A DNA stretch of 34,385 nt, taken from assembly GCA_041591635.1 (NCBI GenBank), contig JBFHRO010000005.1, positions 1 through 34,385 of the forward strand. Reading direction: 5' to 3'. A model generated the notes under the pieces. That model made no database searches. It saw nothing but the letters and a program-made list of their open reading frames with translations, and had not been told where the DNA came from. Origin of the DNA: JACKOD01 sp041591635. GTDB taxonomy: Bacteria > Pseudomonadota > Gammaproteobacteria > Pseudomonadales > Oleiphilaceae. Both the position numbers and the translations under genes were made by a program. Shown piece by piece: positions 16,531 through 24,689 of this stretch (positions are counted from its first letter, which is position 1; each line of letters starts with the position of its first letter).

Positions 16531-18729
16531 ATGAACGTAGCGGTCATTGGGCTTGGATTGATTGGCGGCTCACTCGCCAAGGCCATTCGGACGAACCGTC
16601 TGGCAACCTCTGTGGTGGGTTTCGATGCGCGGACAGCCGATCTGCAGACAGGACTGGCCAACGGGGTGATAGACATTGCCGCCACCAGTGCCGTGGCAGC
16701 CGTTCAGGGGGCCGATCTTGTGTTTCTTGCGGTGCCTGTTCGGGCGGCTGAAGCGGTGTTGCGAGAAATAGCCGGCGCGCTTTCATCCCGGTGTATTGTC
16801 AGCGATGTGGGCAGCGTGAAAGGGAGTTTTGTTGCGGCGGTAAAAGCGGTTTTCGGCACTGTGCCGGCGACCCTGGTTCCCGGCCACCCCATTGCAGGCT
16901 CAGAAAAAAGTGGTGTGGCTGCCGCCGATGAACGCCTGTTTGTTAATCACAAGGTGATTCTGACGCCGCTTCCCGAAACTGCGCCTGAAGCCGTTGCCTG
17001 CGTCAAGCGAATCTGGGAGGGATGTGGCGCCAAAGTGCTCGAAATGGATGTGGTTCACCACGATGAAGTGTTGGCCGCAACCAGCCATTTACCACACCTG
17101 ATTGCGTTTTCGCTGGTTGATACACTGGCTGGTGAAGAGGAAAGTCGTGAAATATTTCGCTATGCGGCTGGCGGTTTTCGGGACTTTACCCGAATCGCCT
17201 CCAGTGACCCTTTAATGTGGCGCGACATATTTCTTGCAAACAAAGAGGCAACTTTAAAAGCGCTGGAGCACTTCACTCGCGATCTTGCGAGGTTAAAAAC
17301 TGCGATTGAAAACGCCGATAGTACGACCTTGCTGGGTGTTTTCACCCGGGCCAAGGTTGCACGGGACCACTTTACGAAAATTCTTTCTGGACAGGCATAT
17401 ACTCAGACCATGACGACCAATTCAGTAACATTCAAGGCATTGCCAGGCGGCGAAGTGCGGGGAGATATCCGCGTCCCCGGCGACAAATCCATTTCCCATC
17501 GCTCCATCATGCTCGGAGCCTTGGCTGACGGCATCACAGAAGTTGAAGGGTTCCTCGAAGGAGAAGACAGCCTCGCCACACTCCAGGCATTTCGCGATAT
17601 GGGGGTTGTGATTGAGGGGCCCAATCGCGGGCGTGTAAGAATATACGGTGCCGGAATGAACGGGCTGAAGGCCCCCGCCGCACCGCTTTATCTGGGGAAT
17701 TCCGGTACGGCGATGCGATTGTTCGCCGGTATTTTGGCCGGTCAGTCGTTTGATACCGTGTTGACAGGCGATGAATCCCTTACCAAACGCCCCATGGGGC
17801 GGGTTGCCGATCCGTTACGCAAAATGGGGGCTGCCATTGAAACGGCAGAAGCTGGTCGCCCACCGCTGAAGATCAAAGGGGGGCAATCGCTTCGTGGAAT
17901 ACATTACGATATGCCCATGGCAAGCGCCCAGGTGAAATCCTGCCTGCTGCTGGCAGGCCTCTATGCCAGCGGTGAAACCTCTGTCACGGAACCGGCGCCC
18001 ACCCGAGATCATACCGAGCGGATGTTGCGCGGATTTGGCTACGCAGTTCGTTGTAGTGGAGCAACGGCTGCCGTGGAAGGTGGCGGGAGATTGTCTTCTA
18101 CCCGAATAGATGTGCCGGCCGATATTTCCTCTGCTGCCTTTTTTCTGGTGGCTGCGTCCATCACGCCGGGTGCAGATTTGACGTTGCGGCACGTGGGTGT
18201 GAACCCGACCCGTATCGGAGTGATCAATATACTGCGAGCCATGGGAGGAGATATTGAGGTTCTCAATGAGCGTCTCGTGGGTGGCGAGCCTGTGGCCGAT
18301 CTGAGAGTACGCCATGCACCTCTTAAAGGGATAGATATTCCTGAAGATCAGGTGCCTCTGGCCATAGATGAATTCCCTGTACTTTTTGTCGCGGCTGTCT
18401 GCGCTGAGGGCGAAACTCGCCTTCGTGGCGCCGAAGAGTTGAGGGTGAAAGAGAGCGATCGGATTCAGGTAATGGCCGATGGCTTGGTAAATGTTGGCGT
18501 TCAGACAGAAGTGTTGCCTGATGGCATTGTGATTCGCGGTTCAACAATCCAGGGTGGGGTCATCGATAGTCACGGAGATCACCGTATTGCCATGGCCTTT
18601 AGTGTTGCCGCGCTGCGTGCCCAGGGCGAAATCACAATCAAGGATTGTGCGAATGTGGCGACCTCCTTTCCCAACTTTGTTGAGCTTGCCCAGGAAGTGG
18701 GAATGAAGCTTCGGATTGAAACAGCCTGA
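16531..18729 (+). CDS. tyrA-aroA: fused prephenate (cyclohexadienyl) dehydrogenase / EPSP synthase
   Basis: One 732-residue chain does two aromatic-pathway steps. Residues 1-285 are TyrA: Rossmann motif VIGLGLIGGSLA, GHPIAGSEKSG and SHLPHLIAF with the catalytic-type His residues. After a short linker, residues from about 294 are AroA (5-enolpyruvylshikimate-3-phosphate synthase): VPGDKSISHRS, LGNSGTAMRL, KRPMGRVADPLR, SAQVKSCLL, RDHTERML, NPTRIGV and a C-terminal GDHRIAMA. Those motifs fit the class II EPSP synthase pattern, but the glyphosate-contact Gly is unchanged, so tolerance cannot be claimed. The frame is open across the junction with no stop, so the fusion looks real; Pseudomonas has the same fusion. 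A Met at 294 (ATG at 17410) could be an internal start. The 5' ATG at 16531 was preferred to an upstream start inside hisC. Confidence 0.95.
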   Translation: MNVAVIGLGLIGGSLAKAIRTNRLATSVVGFDARTADLQTGLANGVIDIAATSAVAAVQGADLVFLAVPVRAAEAVLREIAGALSSRCIVSDVGSVKGSFVAAVKAVFGTVPATLVPGHPIAGSEKSGVAAADERLFVNHKVILTPLPETAPEAVACVKRIWEGCGAKVLEMDVVHHDEVLAATSHLPHLIAFSLVDTLAGEEESREIFRYAAGGFRDFTRIASSDPLMWRDIFLANKEATLKALEHFTRDLARLKTAIENADSTTLLGVFTRAKVARDHFTKILSGQAYTQTMTTNSVTFKALPGGEVRGDIRVPGDKSISHRSIMLGALADGITEVEGFLEGEDSLATLQAFRDMGVVIEGPNRGRVRIYGAGMNGLKAPAAPLYLGNSGTAMRLFAGILAGQSFDTVLTGDESLTKRPMGRVADPLRKMGAAIETAEAGRPPLKIKGGQSLRGIHYDMPMASAQVKSCLLLAGLYASGETSVTEPAPTRDHTERMLRGFGYAVRCSGATAAVEGGGRLSSTRIDVPADISSAAFFLVAASITPGADLTLRHVGVNPTRIGVINILRAMGGDIEVLNERLVGGEPVADLRVRHAPLKGIDIPEDQVPLAIDEFPVLFVAAVCAEGETRLRGAEELRVKESDRIQVMADGLVNVGVQTEVLPDGIVIRGSTIQGGVIDSHGDHRIAMAFSVAALRAQGEITIKDCANVATSFPNFVELAQEVGMKLRIETA

Positions 18730-18744
18730 TGGGGAGGCATGGTG

Positions 18745-19437
18745 ATGAGCGGACAAGGTGAGAATACGGATATTCCGGTGATTACCATTGATGGCCCAAG
18801 CGGTGTGGGCAAGGGCACTATTTGTCAGTTGCTGGCAAGGCAGCTTGGGTGGCACCTGCTTGACAGCGGTGCACTGTATCGCCTTACCGCTTTGGCCGCC
18901 CAGCAGGCTCAGGTTGCACTGGACGACGAGGAGGCACTCGCGTTGCTGGCTGGCAGTCTCGATGTTGCGTTTGAGCCCTCCTGCGCAGGCGAGCCGGTCA
19001 GGGTACTGTTGGCTGGTTGTGATGTGACAGCGGAGCTGCGAACCGAAGTGGCGGGCAATAACGCTTCCTTGATTGCGCCTTTGTCCAAAGTGAGGGCTGC
19101 ACTCTTGCAGCGACAGCGGGATTTTGCTCAATGGCCGGGCCTGGTGGCTGATGGGCGTGATATGGGTACCGTGGTGTTCCCCTCAGCCAGAACAAAAATC
19201 TTCATGACTGCCAGCGCCCAGGAGCGCGCGCAGCGGCGCCATAAGCAGTTGCTGGCAAAAGGTTTGGATGTTAAAATCGGCGATCTTTTGCAGGAAATAC
19301 AAGTGCGCGACGAGCGAGACATGAATCGCCCGGAAGCGCCCTTGAGACCCGCTGACGATGCGGTTGTTATTGATACGACCGGGCTGGATATTGAGCAAGT
19401 ACTGGAGTGCGTGCTCATCGCGGCTGATCGGGAGTGA
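18745..19437 (+). CDS. cmk: cytidylate (CMP/dCMP) kinase
   Basis: It phosphorylates CMP and dCMP with ATP, recycling nucleotides for RNA, DNA and lipid synthesis. The 230-residue protein has the P-loop GPSGVGKGT at residues 17-25, LDSGALYR for CMP binding, the DGRDMGTVVFP block and the REAPLRPAD-like C-terminal lid (NRPEAPLRPADDA). Two ATGs compete, 18739 and 18745; the strong GGGGAGG site is 7-8 nt before the second and only 1-2 nt before the first, so 18745 is chosen. It starts 15 nt after aroA and leads into rpsA, the usual cmk-rpsA pairing. Confidence 0.97.
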   Translation: MSGQGENTDIPVITIDGPSGVGKGTICQLLARQLGWHLLDSGALYRLTALAAQQAQVALDDEEALALLAGSLDVAFEPSCAGEPVRVLLAGCDVTAELRTEVAGNNASLIAPLSKVRAALLQRQRDFAQWPGLVADGRDMGTVVFPSARTKIFMTASAQERAQRRHKQLLAKGLDVKIGDLLQEIQVRDERDMNRPEAPLRPADDAVVIDTTGLDIEQVLECVLIAADRE

Positions 19438-19539
19438 TAGATTTGCGGCCCTGCCACACTGTGGCTTTGGTGTGCGTCACTTTCTGGCCAGATTGTTTTT
19501 TGTAAACGCCCTTGTATGTATCCGATTTTGAGATTGGGG

Positions 19540-19610
19540 CCGGAAACTTGTTGAATTCGACCTGAAAGTTTCCGGTGTTGTTGAATTGACCACGTGGGTC
19601 GAAGGCGTGG
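19540..19610 (+). promoter_or_regulatory. structured rpsA leader (two hairpins and a direct repeat)
   Basis: In the 202-nt cmk-rpsA gap, CCGGAAACTT (19540-19549) and AAGTTTCCGG (19566-19575) form a perfect 10-bp stem. A second stem, CCACG (19590-19594) with CGTGG (19606-19610), has a loop containing GAAGG. TTGTTGAATTCGACC at 19548 recurs as TTGTTGAATTGACC at 19578. Gammaproteobacterial rpsA leaders are known to fold into hairpins used for S1 autoregulation, which is the likeliest role. AGGA lies 6 nt before the rpsA ATG. Confidence 0.6.
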
Positions 19611-19639
19611 GAATACTGGTTGATCACATAGGAAAGAAA

Positions 19640-21319
19640 ATGAGCGAGAGTTTTGCGGAACTTTTTGAAGAAAGCTTAAAAGAACTGGATATGCAACCTG
19701 GCGCCATCGTGCGCGGTGTAGTGGTTGCCATTGATCACGACTGGGTAACTGTTAACGCCGGACTTAAGTCCGAGGGCGTGATTCCCCTGTCACAGTTCCT
19801 GAATGATAACGGCGTGCTCGAGCTGAATGTTGGCGATGAAGTTGATGTAGCGCTGGATGCCGTTGAAGATGGTTTTGGCGAAACTCGTTTGTCTCGTGAA
19901 AAAGCCAAGCGTGCTGAAGCTTGGAAAGATCTTGAAAAGGCTTTTGAAAAAGAAGAAGCCGTCAAGGGTGTTATAAACGGCAAGGTCAAAGGCGGCTTTA
20001 CCGTAGAATTGAAAGGTATTCGTGCGTTCCTGCCTGGCTCTCTGGTAGATGTGCGTCCGGTACGGGATACCGCCCATCTCGAAGGCAAAGAGCTTGAGTT
20101 CAAGGTAATCAAGCTTGACCAGAAGCGTAATAATGTCGTGGTATCACGTCGCTCCGTTCTGGAAGCTGAAAATAGTGCTGAGCGCGATGCATTGCTGGCA
20201 GCGCTTGGCGAAGGTATGGAAGTCAAGGGTATCGTTAAGAACCTGACCGACTATGGCGCCTTCGTTGATCTGGGCGGCGTCGATGGTCTGCTCCATATCA
20301 CCGACATGGCGTGGAAGCGTATCAAGCACCCAAGTGAAATTGTGGGTGTAGGTGATGAAATCACCGTTAAGGTATTGAAGTTTGATCGTGAGCGCAATCG
20401 TGTTTCTCTGGGTCTTAAGCAACTGGGCGAAGATCCGTGGGTAGCCATCAAGGCTCGTTACCCTGAAAACACACGGGTAACTGCACGCGTAACCAATCTC
20501 ACTGATTATGGCTGTTTTGCCGAGCTGGAAGAGGGTGTAGAAGGTTTGGTGCATGTCTCTGAAATGGACTGGACCAACAAGAATATTCACCCCTCCAAGG
20601 TAGTACAGGTGGGTGATGAGGTTGAAGTGATGGTTCTGGATATCGACGAAGAGCGTCGCCGGATCTCTCTGGGTATCAAACAGTGTCACTCCAATCCCTG
20701 GGAAGACTTCTCTGGCCGCTTCAACAAGGGCGACAAGATCTCTGGAAAGATCAAGTCAATCACTGATTTCGGAATCTTTATTGGTCTGGATGGCGGTATC
20801 GACGGCTTGGTGCATCTGTCTGATATTTCCTGGAATGAGCCTGGGGAGGAGGCGGTTCGTCGCTACAAGAAGGGTGACGATCTTGAGACGGTAATCCTGT
20901 CTGTTGACCCTGAGCGTGAGCGTATATCGCTGGGTATCAAGCAACTCGAAAGTGATCCTTTTGCTGAGTTTGTGCAGGCGAATGACAAGGGAACCATCGT
21001 GCGTGGTGTTGTCAAGGATGTTGATCCCAAGCAGGCAACCGTTACCTTGTGCGAAGGTGTGGAAGCCACACTGAAAGCCTCCGAGTTTAGTCGTGACAAA
21101 ATCGAGGATGCTCGCAATGTGATTAATATTGGTGATGAAGTTGAAGCCAAGATTATCAGCATTGACCGGAAAAACCGGACGATCAGTTTGTCAGTGAAGT
21201 CGAAGGATATTGATGACGAGAAACAGGCGATTCGTGATGTTCGTGAAAAGCAGGTGGAGTCATCAGGTCCTACCACAATTGGTGATTTGATTAAAGAGCA
21301 GATGGCCAATCGCGACTGA
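19640..21319 (+). CDS. rpsA: 30S ribosomal protein S1
   Basis: S1 binds mRNA and delivers it to the 30S subunit for translation initiation. The 559-residue protein (E. coli 557) has six S1 repeats, at about 20-85, 105-170, 190-260, 275-345, 362-432 and 449-520. Repeats 3-6 show the classic pattern, for example KNLTDYGAFVDLGGVDGLLH and KSITDFGIFIGLDGGIDGL. An in-frame start 18 codons upstream was rejected because MSESFAELFEESL at 19640 is the standard N-terminus and has AGGA 6 nt before it. Codon use is biased to Lys AAG, Gly GGT and Arg CGT, as in highly expressed genes. It ends in a strong terminator. Confidence 0.99.
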   Translation: MSESFAELFEESLKELDMQPGAIVRGVVVAIDHDWVTVNAGLKSEGVIPLSQFLNDNGVLELNVGDEVDVALDAVEDGFGETRLSREKAKRAEAWKDLEKAFEKEEAVKGVINGKVKGGFTVELKGIRAFLPGSLVDVRPVRDTAHLEGKELEFKVIKLDQKRNNVVVSRRSVLEAENSAERDALLAALGEGMEVKGIVKNLTDYGAFVDLGGVDGLLHITDMAWKRIKHPSEIVGVGDEITVKVLKFDRERNRVSLGLKQLGEDPWVAIKARYPENTRVTARVTNLTDYGCFAELEEGVEGLVHVSEMDWTNKNIHPSKVVQVGDEVEVMVLDIDEERRRISLGIKQCHSNPWEDFSGRFNKGDKISGKIKSITDFGIFIGLDGGIDGLVHLSDISWNEPGEEAVRRYKKGDDLETVILSVDPERERISLGIKQLESDPFAEFVQANDKGTIVRGVVKDVDPKQATVTLCEGVEATLKASEFSRDKIEDARNVINIGDEVEAKIISIDRKNRTISLSVKSKDIDDEKQAIRDVREKQVESSGPTTIGDLIKEQMANRD

Positions 21320-21343
21320 TCCTGACAGGTTGTTCGGATTAAG

Positions 21344-21375
21344 AAAAACGGGCTAATTGCCCGTTTTTTTTGTAT
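21344..21375 (+). terminator. rho-independent terminator after rpsA
   Basis: AAAAACGGGC and GCCCGTTTTT pair around the 5-nt TAATT loop and run into a long T-tract. This closes the gyrA-to-rpsA direction, so ihfB probably has its own promoter in the 50 nt that follow, or is fed by read-through; a lone TTGAAC at 21386-21391 is a possible -35. Confidence 0.93.
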
Positions 21376-21426
21376 TTTTTTTCGGTTGAACTAAACTAGG
21401 GGGTAATAAGAAAAAAGGGATTATCC

Positions 21427-21723
21427 ATGACAAAATCTGAATTAATCGAGATAATTGCAAGCAAACAACCCCAGCTCTCGGTTAAAGATGTTGAGCTGGC
21501 AGTCAAAACGATTCTTGATCATATGTCCAATGCCTTGGCCCAGGGCAATCGAATCGAAATTCGAGGTTTTGGCAGCTTTTCGCTGCATTTTCGCCTGCCT
21601 CGGGTGGGAAGAAATCCCAAAACAGGGGATACAGTAGAGTTGGATGCCAAGAATGTTCCGCATTTCAAGCCTGGAAAGGAACTGCGTGATCAGGTAAATA
21701 ACGGCCTTAAGAAAGGCTACTAG
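21427..21723 (+). CDS. ihfB: integration host factor subunit beta
   Basis: IHF beta pairs with IHF alpha to bend DNA sharply at specific sites, shaping promoters, recombination and replication. The 98-residue protein has the HU/IHF fold: helical N-terminus MTKSELIEIIA, the GNRIEIRGFGSF strand, and the DNA-wrapping arm RLPRVGRNPKTGDTVEL containing the Pro that intercalates. The tail KNVPHFKPGKELRDQVN is typical of beta rather than HU. AAGGGA precedes the ATG at 21427. Placement after rpsA is the usual one in gammaproteobacteria. Confidence 0.98.
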   Translation: MTKSELIEIIASKQPQLSVKDVELAVKTILDHMSNALAQGNRIEIRGFGSFSLHFRLPRVGRNPKTGDTVELDAKNVPHFKPGKELRDQVNNGLKKGY

Positions 21724-21925
21724 CAAACCATCTGTTGCAATGTCGATCGGGTTGCTGGTGAGGTCTGGTTGTTTACCCGATTCGATTGAAATCAGACCTG
21801 ATTGTTTGCATTGAATTTCTCAGGAGTGAATCACGATCTCCTTAGTACGGCTAGAGGTTTTCTTTAGATCTCTAGGTCGCGATTATGGTATGGTTTGTTG
21901 CGATTGATGTGAGGGGAGATGGCTT
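21724..21925 (+). promoter_or_regulatory. 202-nt ihfB-lapA intergenic region with two inverted repeats
   Basis: AGGTCTG (21761-21767) and CAGACCT (21793-21799) are perfect inverted copies with a 25-nt loop. CTAGAG (21851-21856) and CTCTAG (21870-21875) form another. Neither is followed by a T-run, so they are not ordinary terminators. TATGGT near 21889 is a possible -10 for lapA. GAGGGGAG lies 7 nt before the lapA GTG. Confidence 0.4.
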
Positions 21926-22228
21926 GTGGTTTGGATTGTTCGTTTAGCAGCGCTACTGTTATTCGTTTTTGTGTTTACCTTTGGTGTATTGTTCTGCGTA
22001 AGAAATGCTCAACCATTGTCACTGGATTTTGTAGTCGCCAAGACGCCTGAAATTGGTTCAGGTTTGTTGGTGTTGGGTACATTTTTGTTTGGAGGTTTGT
22101 GTGGCCTTGTTATGTCAAGTGCCGCAACCCTGCGCGCAAAATTCAGGGTGGCTGTCTCGGGTCGAAGGTTGCTGAGAACAGAGGCCGAGCTTGCACGCCT
22201 GAAAAACCACACAACATCCGAAATCTGA
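21926..22228 (+). CDS. lapA: lipopolysaccharide assembly protein A
   Basis: LapA is a small inner-membrane protein working with LapB to tune lipopolysaccharide synthesis through FtsH-dependent turnover of LpxC. The 100 residues contain two membrane segments, about 3-22 and 44-64, joined by RNAQPLSLDFVVAKTPEI, and a charged C-terminal helix (FRVAVSGRRLLRTEAELARLK) on the cytoplasmic side. This matches the DUF1049/LapA family. It starts at GTG, 7 nt after a GAGGGGAG ribosome site; the nearer ATG at 21919 is out of frame. lapB follows after 33 nt. Confidence 0.93.
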   Translation: MVWIVRLAALLLFVFVFTFGVLFCVRNAQPLSLDFVVAKTPEIGSGLLVLGTFLFGGLCGLVMSSAATLRAKFRVAVSGRRLLRTEAELARLKNHTTSEI

Positions 22229-22261
22229 TGTTCTGAGGGTGCCTTCCCGGCGGGAACCTTT

Positions 22262-23431
22262 ATGGTGGAAGTTGCGTTGCAGTGGTTTGTTGTTTTCTGT
22301 GCCATTGCTATTGGCTGGGGGCTTGGGGTTTGGCAGGGAAGGCATAAAGGGAGAACGTTAGGCGCTGTCAATCGGGCCTCCCTGGAAGAAAAAATGAAGC
22401 TGTTTCTCAGCTCCTATTCTGATGAATCCCTCGAAAAGTTCACCCAATCGCTAGTCATAAAAAAGGACACCTTGGCTTTACATTTGTCGGTGGCCTCCCA
22501 CTTCAGAAAGAAAGGTGAGGTTGATCGCTCGCTGCAAATACACCAACACCTGCTTGCAGACCCCGCAATAGCTGATGAATTGATCGAAGAGGTAACCTAC
22601 GAACTTGCGAAAGATTATATGGCCGCGGGGTTGCTGGATCGTGCTGAGTCTTTGTTGGTGAAGTTGCAGCAATCCAAACACTTTTGCAACAAGGCCCTGC
22701 GTAAGCTGCTTGAAATCTATACGCAAGAGAAAGAGTGGCAAAGTGCCCTTGAGATTGCCAACAAACTCAGTCAGAACAAAGAGTCCATGCAGGATCAGCG
22801 CGCTCATTTTTATTGCGAACTTGCCGCCCAATCCATCAACAGAGGCGATCTTTTTGACGCCGGCCGGCTGTATCGTGCAGCACTTGATTCTGATCGAAAT
22901 TCGATACGTGCTTACATTGAGTACGCTGATTTGCTTATCAAACAAGAAGGGCATAAGGAGGCCGTTGTGTTGCTTCGTCGTGCTGTCGAGGTCGCGCCTG
23001 ACTTTATGTGTGAATTGATGTCACGACTTCTGCTCTGCGCACAAGTGCTTGATGAGGATGCGAAGCTGCAGAAGTACATTGAAGGGTTGAAAGACAAAGA
23101 CAATGCCTATGTATTTATTGGCATGGCCGACTCCATCCGGCGAAGTTTGGGGGATCGTGAGGCAGAAGCCTATTTGACCCGAGCCGTGATGAGCTATCCT
23201 GACCTTCTGGTTCTCGATCGATGGATTGATCTTCGACTTGAACTTGCGAACAATCCCTTCGATAAAGATTTCCTTAAAGCGATCAAACAGGTAACCGTAC
23301 CTTTATTGGTCGCATCGCCACGCTTTTGTTGCAAGGGCTGTGGTTTTTCGGGTATGCGCCTTCATTGGTTGTGCCCAAGTTGCAAGCAGTGGGGGTTGGT
23401 TCGTCCGCAGAGAAGGATCAACAGGATTTGA
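22262..23431 (+). CDS. lapB: lipopolysaccharide assembly protein B (TPR, rubredoxin-like tail)
   Basis: LapB (YciM) is an inner-membrane-anchored adaptor that directs LpxC to FtsH and so limits lipid A synthesis. The 389-residue protein has one N-terminal membrane helix (about 4-24), a cytoplasmic array of TPR helices (about 70-330; for example YELAKDYMAAGLLDRAESLL) and a C-terminal rubredoxin-type metal site with Cys357, Cys360, Cys371 and Cys374 (CKGC and CPSC). Length and layout match E. coli LapB. The ribosome site (GGCGGGA) is modest. pyrF starts 19 nt after the stop. Confidence 0.96.
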   Translation: MVEVALQWFVVFCAIAIGWGLGVWQGRHKGRTLGAVNRASLEEKMKLFLSSYSDESLEKFTQSLVIKKDTLALHLSVASHFRKKGEVDRSLQIHQHLLADPAIADELIEEVTYELAKDYMAAGLLDRAESLLVKLQQSKHFCNKALRKLLEIYTQEKEWQSALEIANKLSQNKESMQDQRAHFYCELAAQSINRGDLFDAGRLYRAALDSDRNSIRAYIEYADLLIKQEGHKEAVVLLRRAVEVAPDFMCELMSRLLLCAQVLDEDAKLQKYIEGLKDKDNAYVFIGMADSIRRSLGDREAEAYLTRAVMSYPDLLVLDRWIDLRLELANNPFDKDFLKAIKQVTVPLLVASPRFCCKGCGFSGMRLHWLCPSCKQWGLVRPQRRINRI

Positions 23432-23450
23432 ACGGATCATAAGGTTTTAT

Positions 23451-24161
23451 ATGGTAAATGAAGCAGGCCGGTCGGGCTCACCTGTAGTGGTGGCACTGGA
23501 TTATAGATCAAGCACAGAAGCGCTGGCGATGGCCTCCAGGCTGGATCCTCAGCAGTGTCGCGTAAAGGTGGGAAAGGAGTTGTTTACGGCAGAGGGCCCC
23601 TTGGTTATCGACAAATTGCAGACCTTGGGGTTCGACGTCTTTCTCGATATGAAGTATCACGATATTCCCAATACCGTTGCGTCTGCCGTTAAGGTAGCGG
23701 CTGACATGGGGGTGTGGATGGTGAATGTGCACGCCGCTGGCGGGCGTAGAATGATGACTGCCTGTGTGGAGCGTTTGGCACACTATAACCAGCGTCCATT
23801 ACTGATTGCCGTGACCGTTTTGACGAGCATGGAGCGCGAAGATCTGGCTGAAGTAGGACTGGATGTCGATCCTCTGGTGCAGGTGCAACGCCTGGCAAAG
23901 CTGACAGCCGAGAGTGGGTTTGACGGGGTGGTCTGTTCCGCACACGAAGTTGTGCCGTTAAGGGCGACCATGCCGACCGGCTTTGCGCTTGTGACGCCGG
24001 GTATTCGGCCGATAAGCGCCGATCTGGGGGATCAGCGCCGCGTGATGACGCCCAAACAAGCCCTGCAGGCCGGTTCCGACTATCTGGTGATTGGCCGGCC
24101 CATCACGCAGGCGACCGATCCAAGTGCTGCGCTGGAAGCCATACTGGCGGAGCTGGCATAA
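23451..24161 (+). CDS. pyrF: orotidine 5'-phosphate decarboxylase
   Basis: It decarboxylates OMP to UMP, the last step of pyrimidine synthesis. The 236-residue TIM barrel has Asp17 in VVALDY, Lys38 in RVKVGKE and the catalytic D-x-K-x-x-D set Asp65, Lys67, Asp70 in FLDMKYHDIPNT, all in the spacing of the E. coli enzyme, plus the phosphate-binding TPGIRP. An extended frame starting inside lapB was rejected; the ATG at 23451 has AAGG about 7 nt before it. It is the last gene of the plus-strand block and converges on bfr, 33 nt away. Confidence 0.98.
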   Translation: MVNEAGRSGSPVVVALDYRSSTEALAMASRLDPQQCRVKVGKELFTAEGPLVIDKLQTLGFDVFLDMKYHDIPNTVASAVKVAADMGVWMVNVHAAGGRRMMTACVERLAHYNQRPLLIAVTVLTSMEREDLAEVGLDVDPLVQVQRLAKLTAESGFDGVVCSAHEVVPLRATMPTGFALVTPGIRPISADLGDQRRVMTPKQALQAGSDYLVIGRPITQATDPSAALEAILAELA

Positions 24162-24199
24162 AAACCTGAGTCAGACATGGTACGGGTGGCGAACTCAGG
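24160..24199 (-). terminator. terminator for the bacterioferritin genes, overlapping the stop codon
   Basis: On the minus strand CCTGAGT and ACTCAGG pair perfectly (7 bp) around a 21-nt loop and are followed by TTTTT. The upstream arm includes the last codons of the ferroxidase-type subunit. The plus direction lacks a T-run. Confidence 0.55.
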
Positions 24200-24677
24200 A
24201 AGCTTGCGATGCGGCTGCCGACTGCAAGTAGTTTTGCAATCCGATTTTTTCGATCAGACCCAGTTGCTTCTCAAGCCAGTGGGCATGATCTTCTTCGGAG
24301 TCCTGCAATTGTTTGCAGAGCATTTCCCGGGTCTGGTAGTCGCCTTCTTCTTCGCACAGGGCAATGGCGGCCTTGAGATTGTTGATGACCCGATACTCCA
24401 CGGCGAGATCGTTCCTGAGCATTTCGATCGTATCTTTCCCGATCAGTAGTGGCTCGCGTTTGGACAGATCTGGTGTGCCTTCAAGAAACAGAATTCGCCG
24501 TATCATCTGGTCGGCATGCTCGGTTTCTTCCTGCATTTCATGAGCAAGGCGTTCGTGCAGTCGGCCCAGGCCCCATTCATCGAACATGCGTGAGTGTATA
24601 AAATACTGATCGATCGCTGTCAGCTCTCCGCCGAGAAGCTCGTTTAATGCCTTGATGACGCGTTCATTACCTTTCAT
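24195..24677 (-). CDS. bfr: bacterioferritin, ferroxidase-competent subunit lacking the haem Met
   Basis: Bacterioferritins form 24-subunit shells that oxidise Fe(II) and store it as mineral. In this 160-residue subunit the diiron centre is complete: Glu18, Glu51, His54, Glu94, and the pair Glu128/His131 (E. coli Glu127/His130, displaced by a one-residue insertion). The haem-ligand position 52 is Thr instead of Met, so it should not bind haem in a dimer with itself. The N-terminus MKGNERVIKALNELLGGEL is typical. It starts 12 nt after the partner subunit, whose TAG stop is part of this gene's TAGGAG ribosome site, so the two are coupled. Confidence 0.95.
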   Translation of the reverse strand: MKGNERVIKALNELLGGELTAIDQYFIHSRMFDEWGLGRLHERLAHEMQEETEHADQMIRRILFLEGTPDLSKREPLLIGKDTIEMLRNDLAVEYRVINNLKAAIALCEEEGDYQTREMLCKQLQDSEEDHAHWLEKQLGLIEKIGLQNYLQSAAASQAS

Positions 24678-24689
24678 GCGAATGTACTC

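Noticed and set aside
17400..17470. Frameshift or stop separating tyrA and aroA
   Set aside because: The frame is continuous through the junction, and the same fusion is known in Pseudomonas.
18541..19131. 196-codon minus-strand open frame across aroA and cmk
   Set aside because: Both plus-strand genes have clear catalytic motifs over this stretch; the antisense frame has no recognisable domain.
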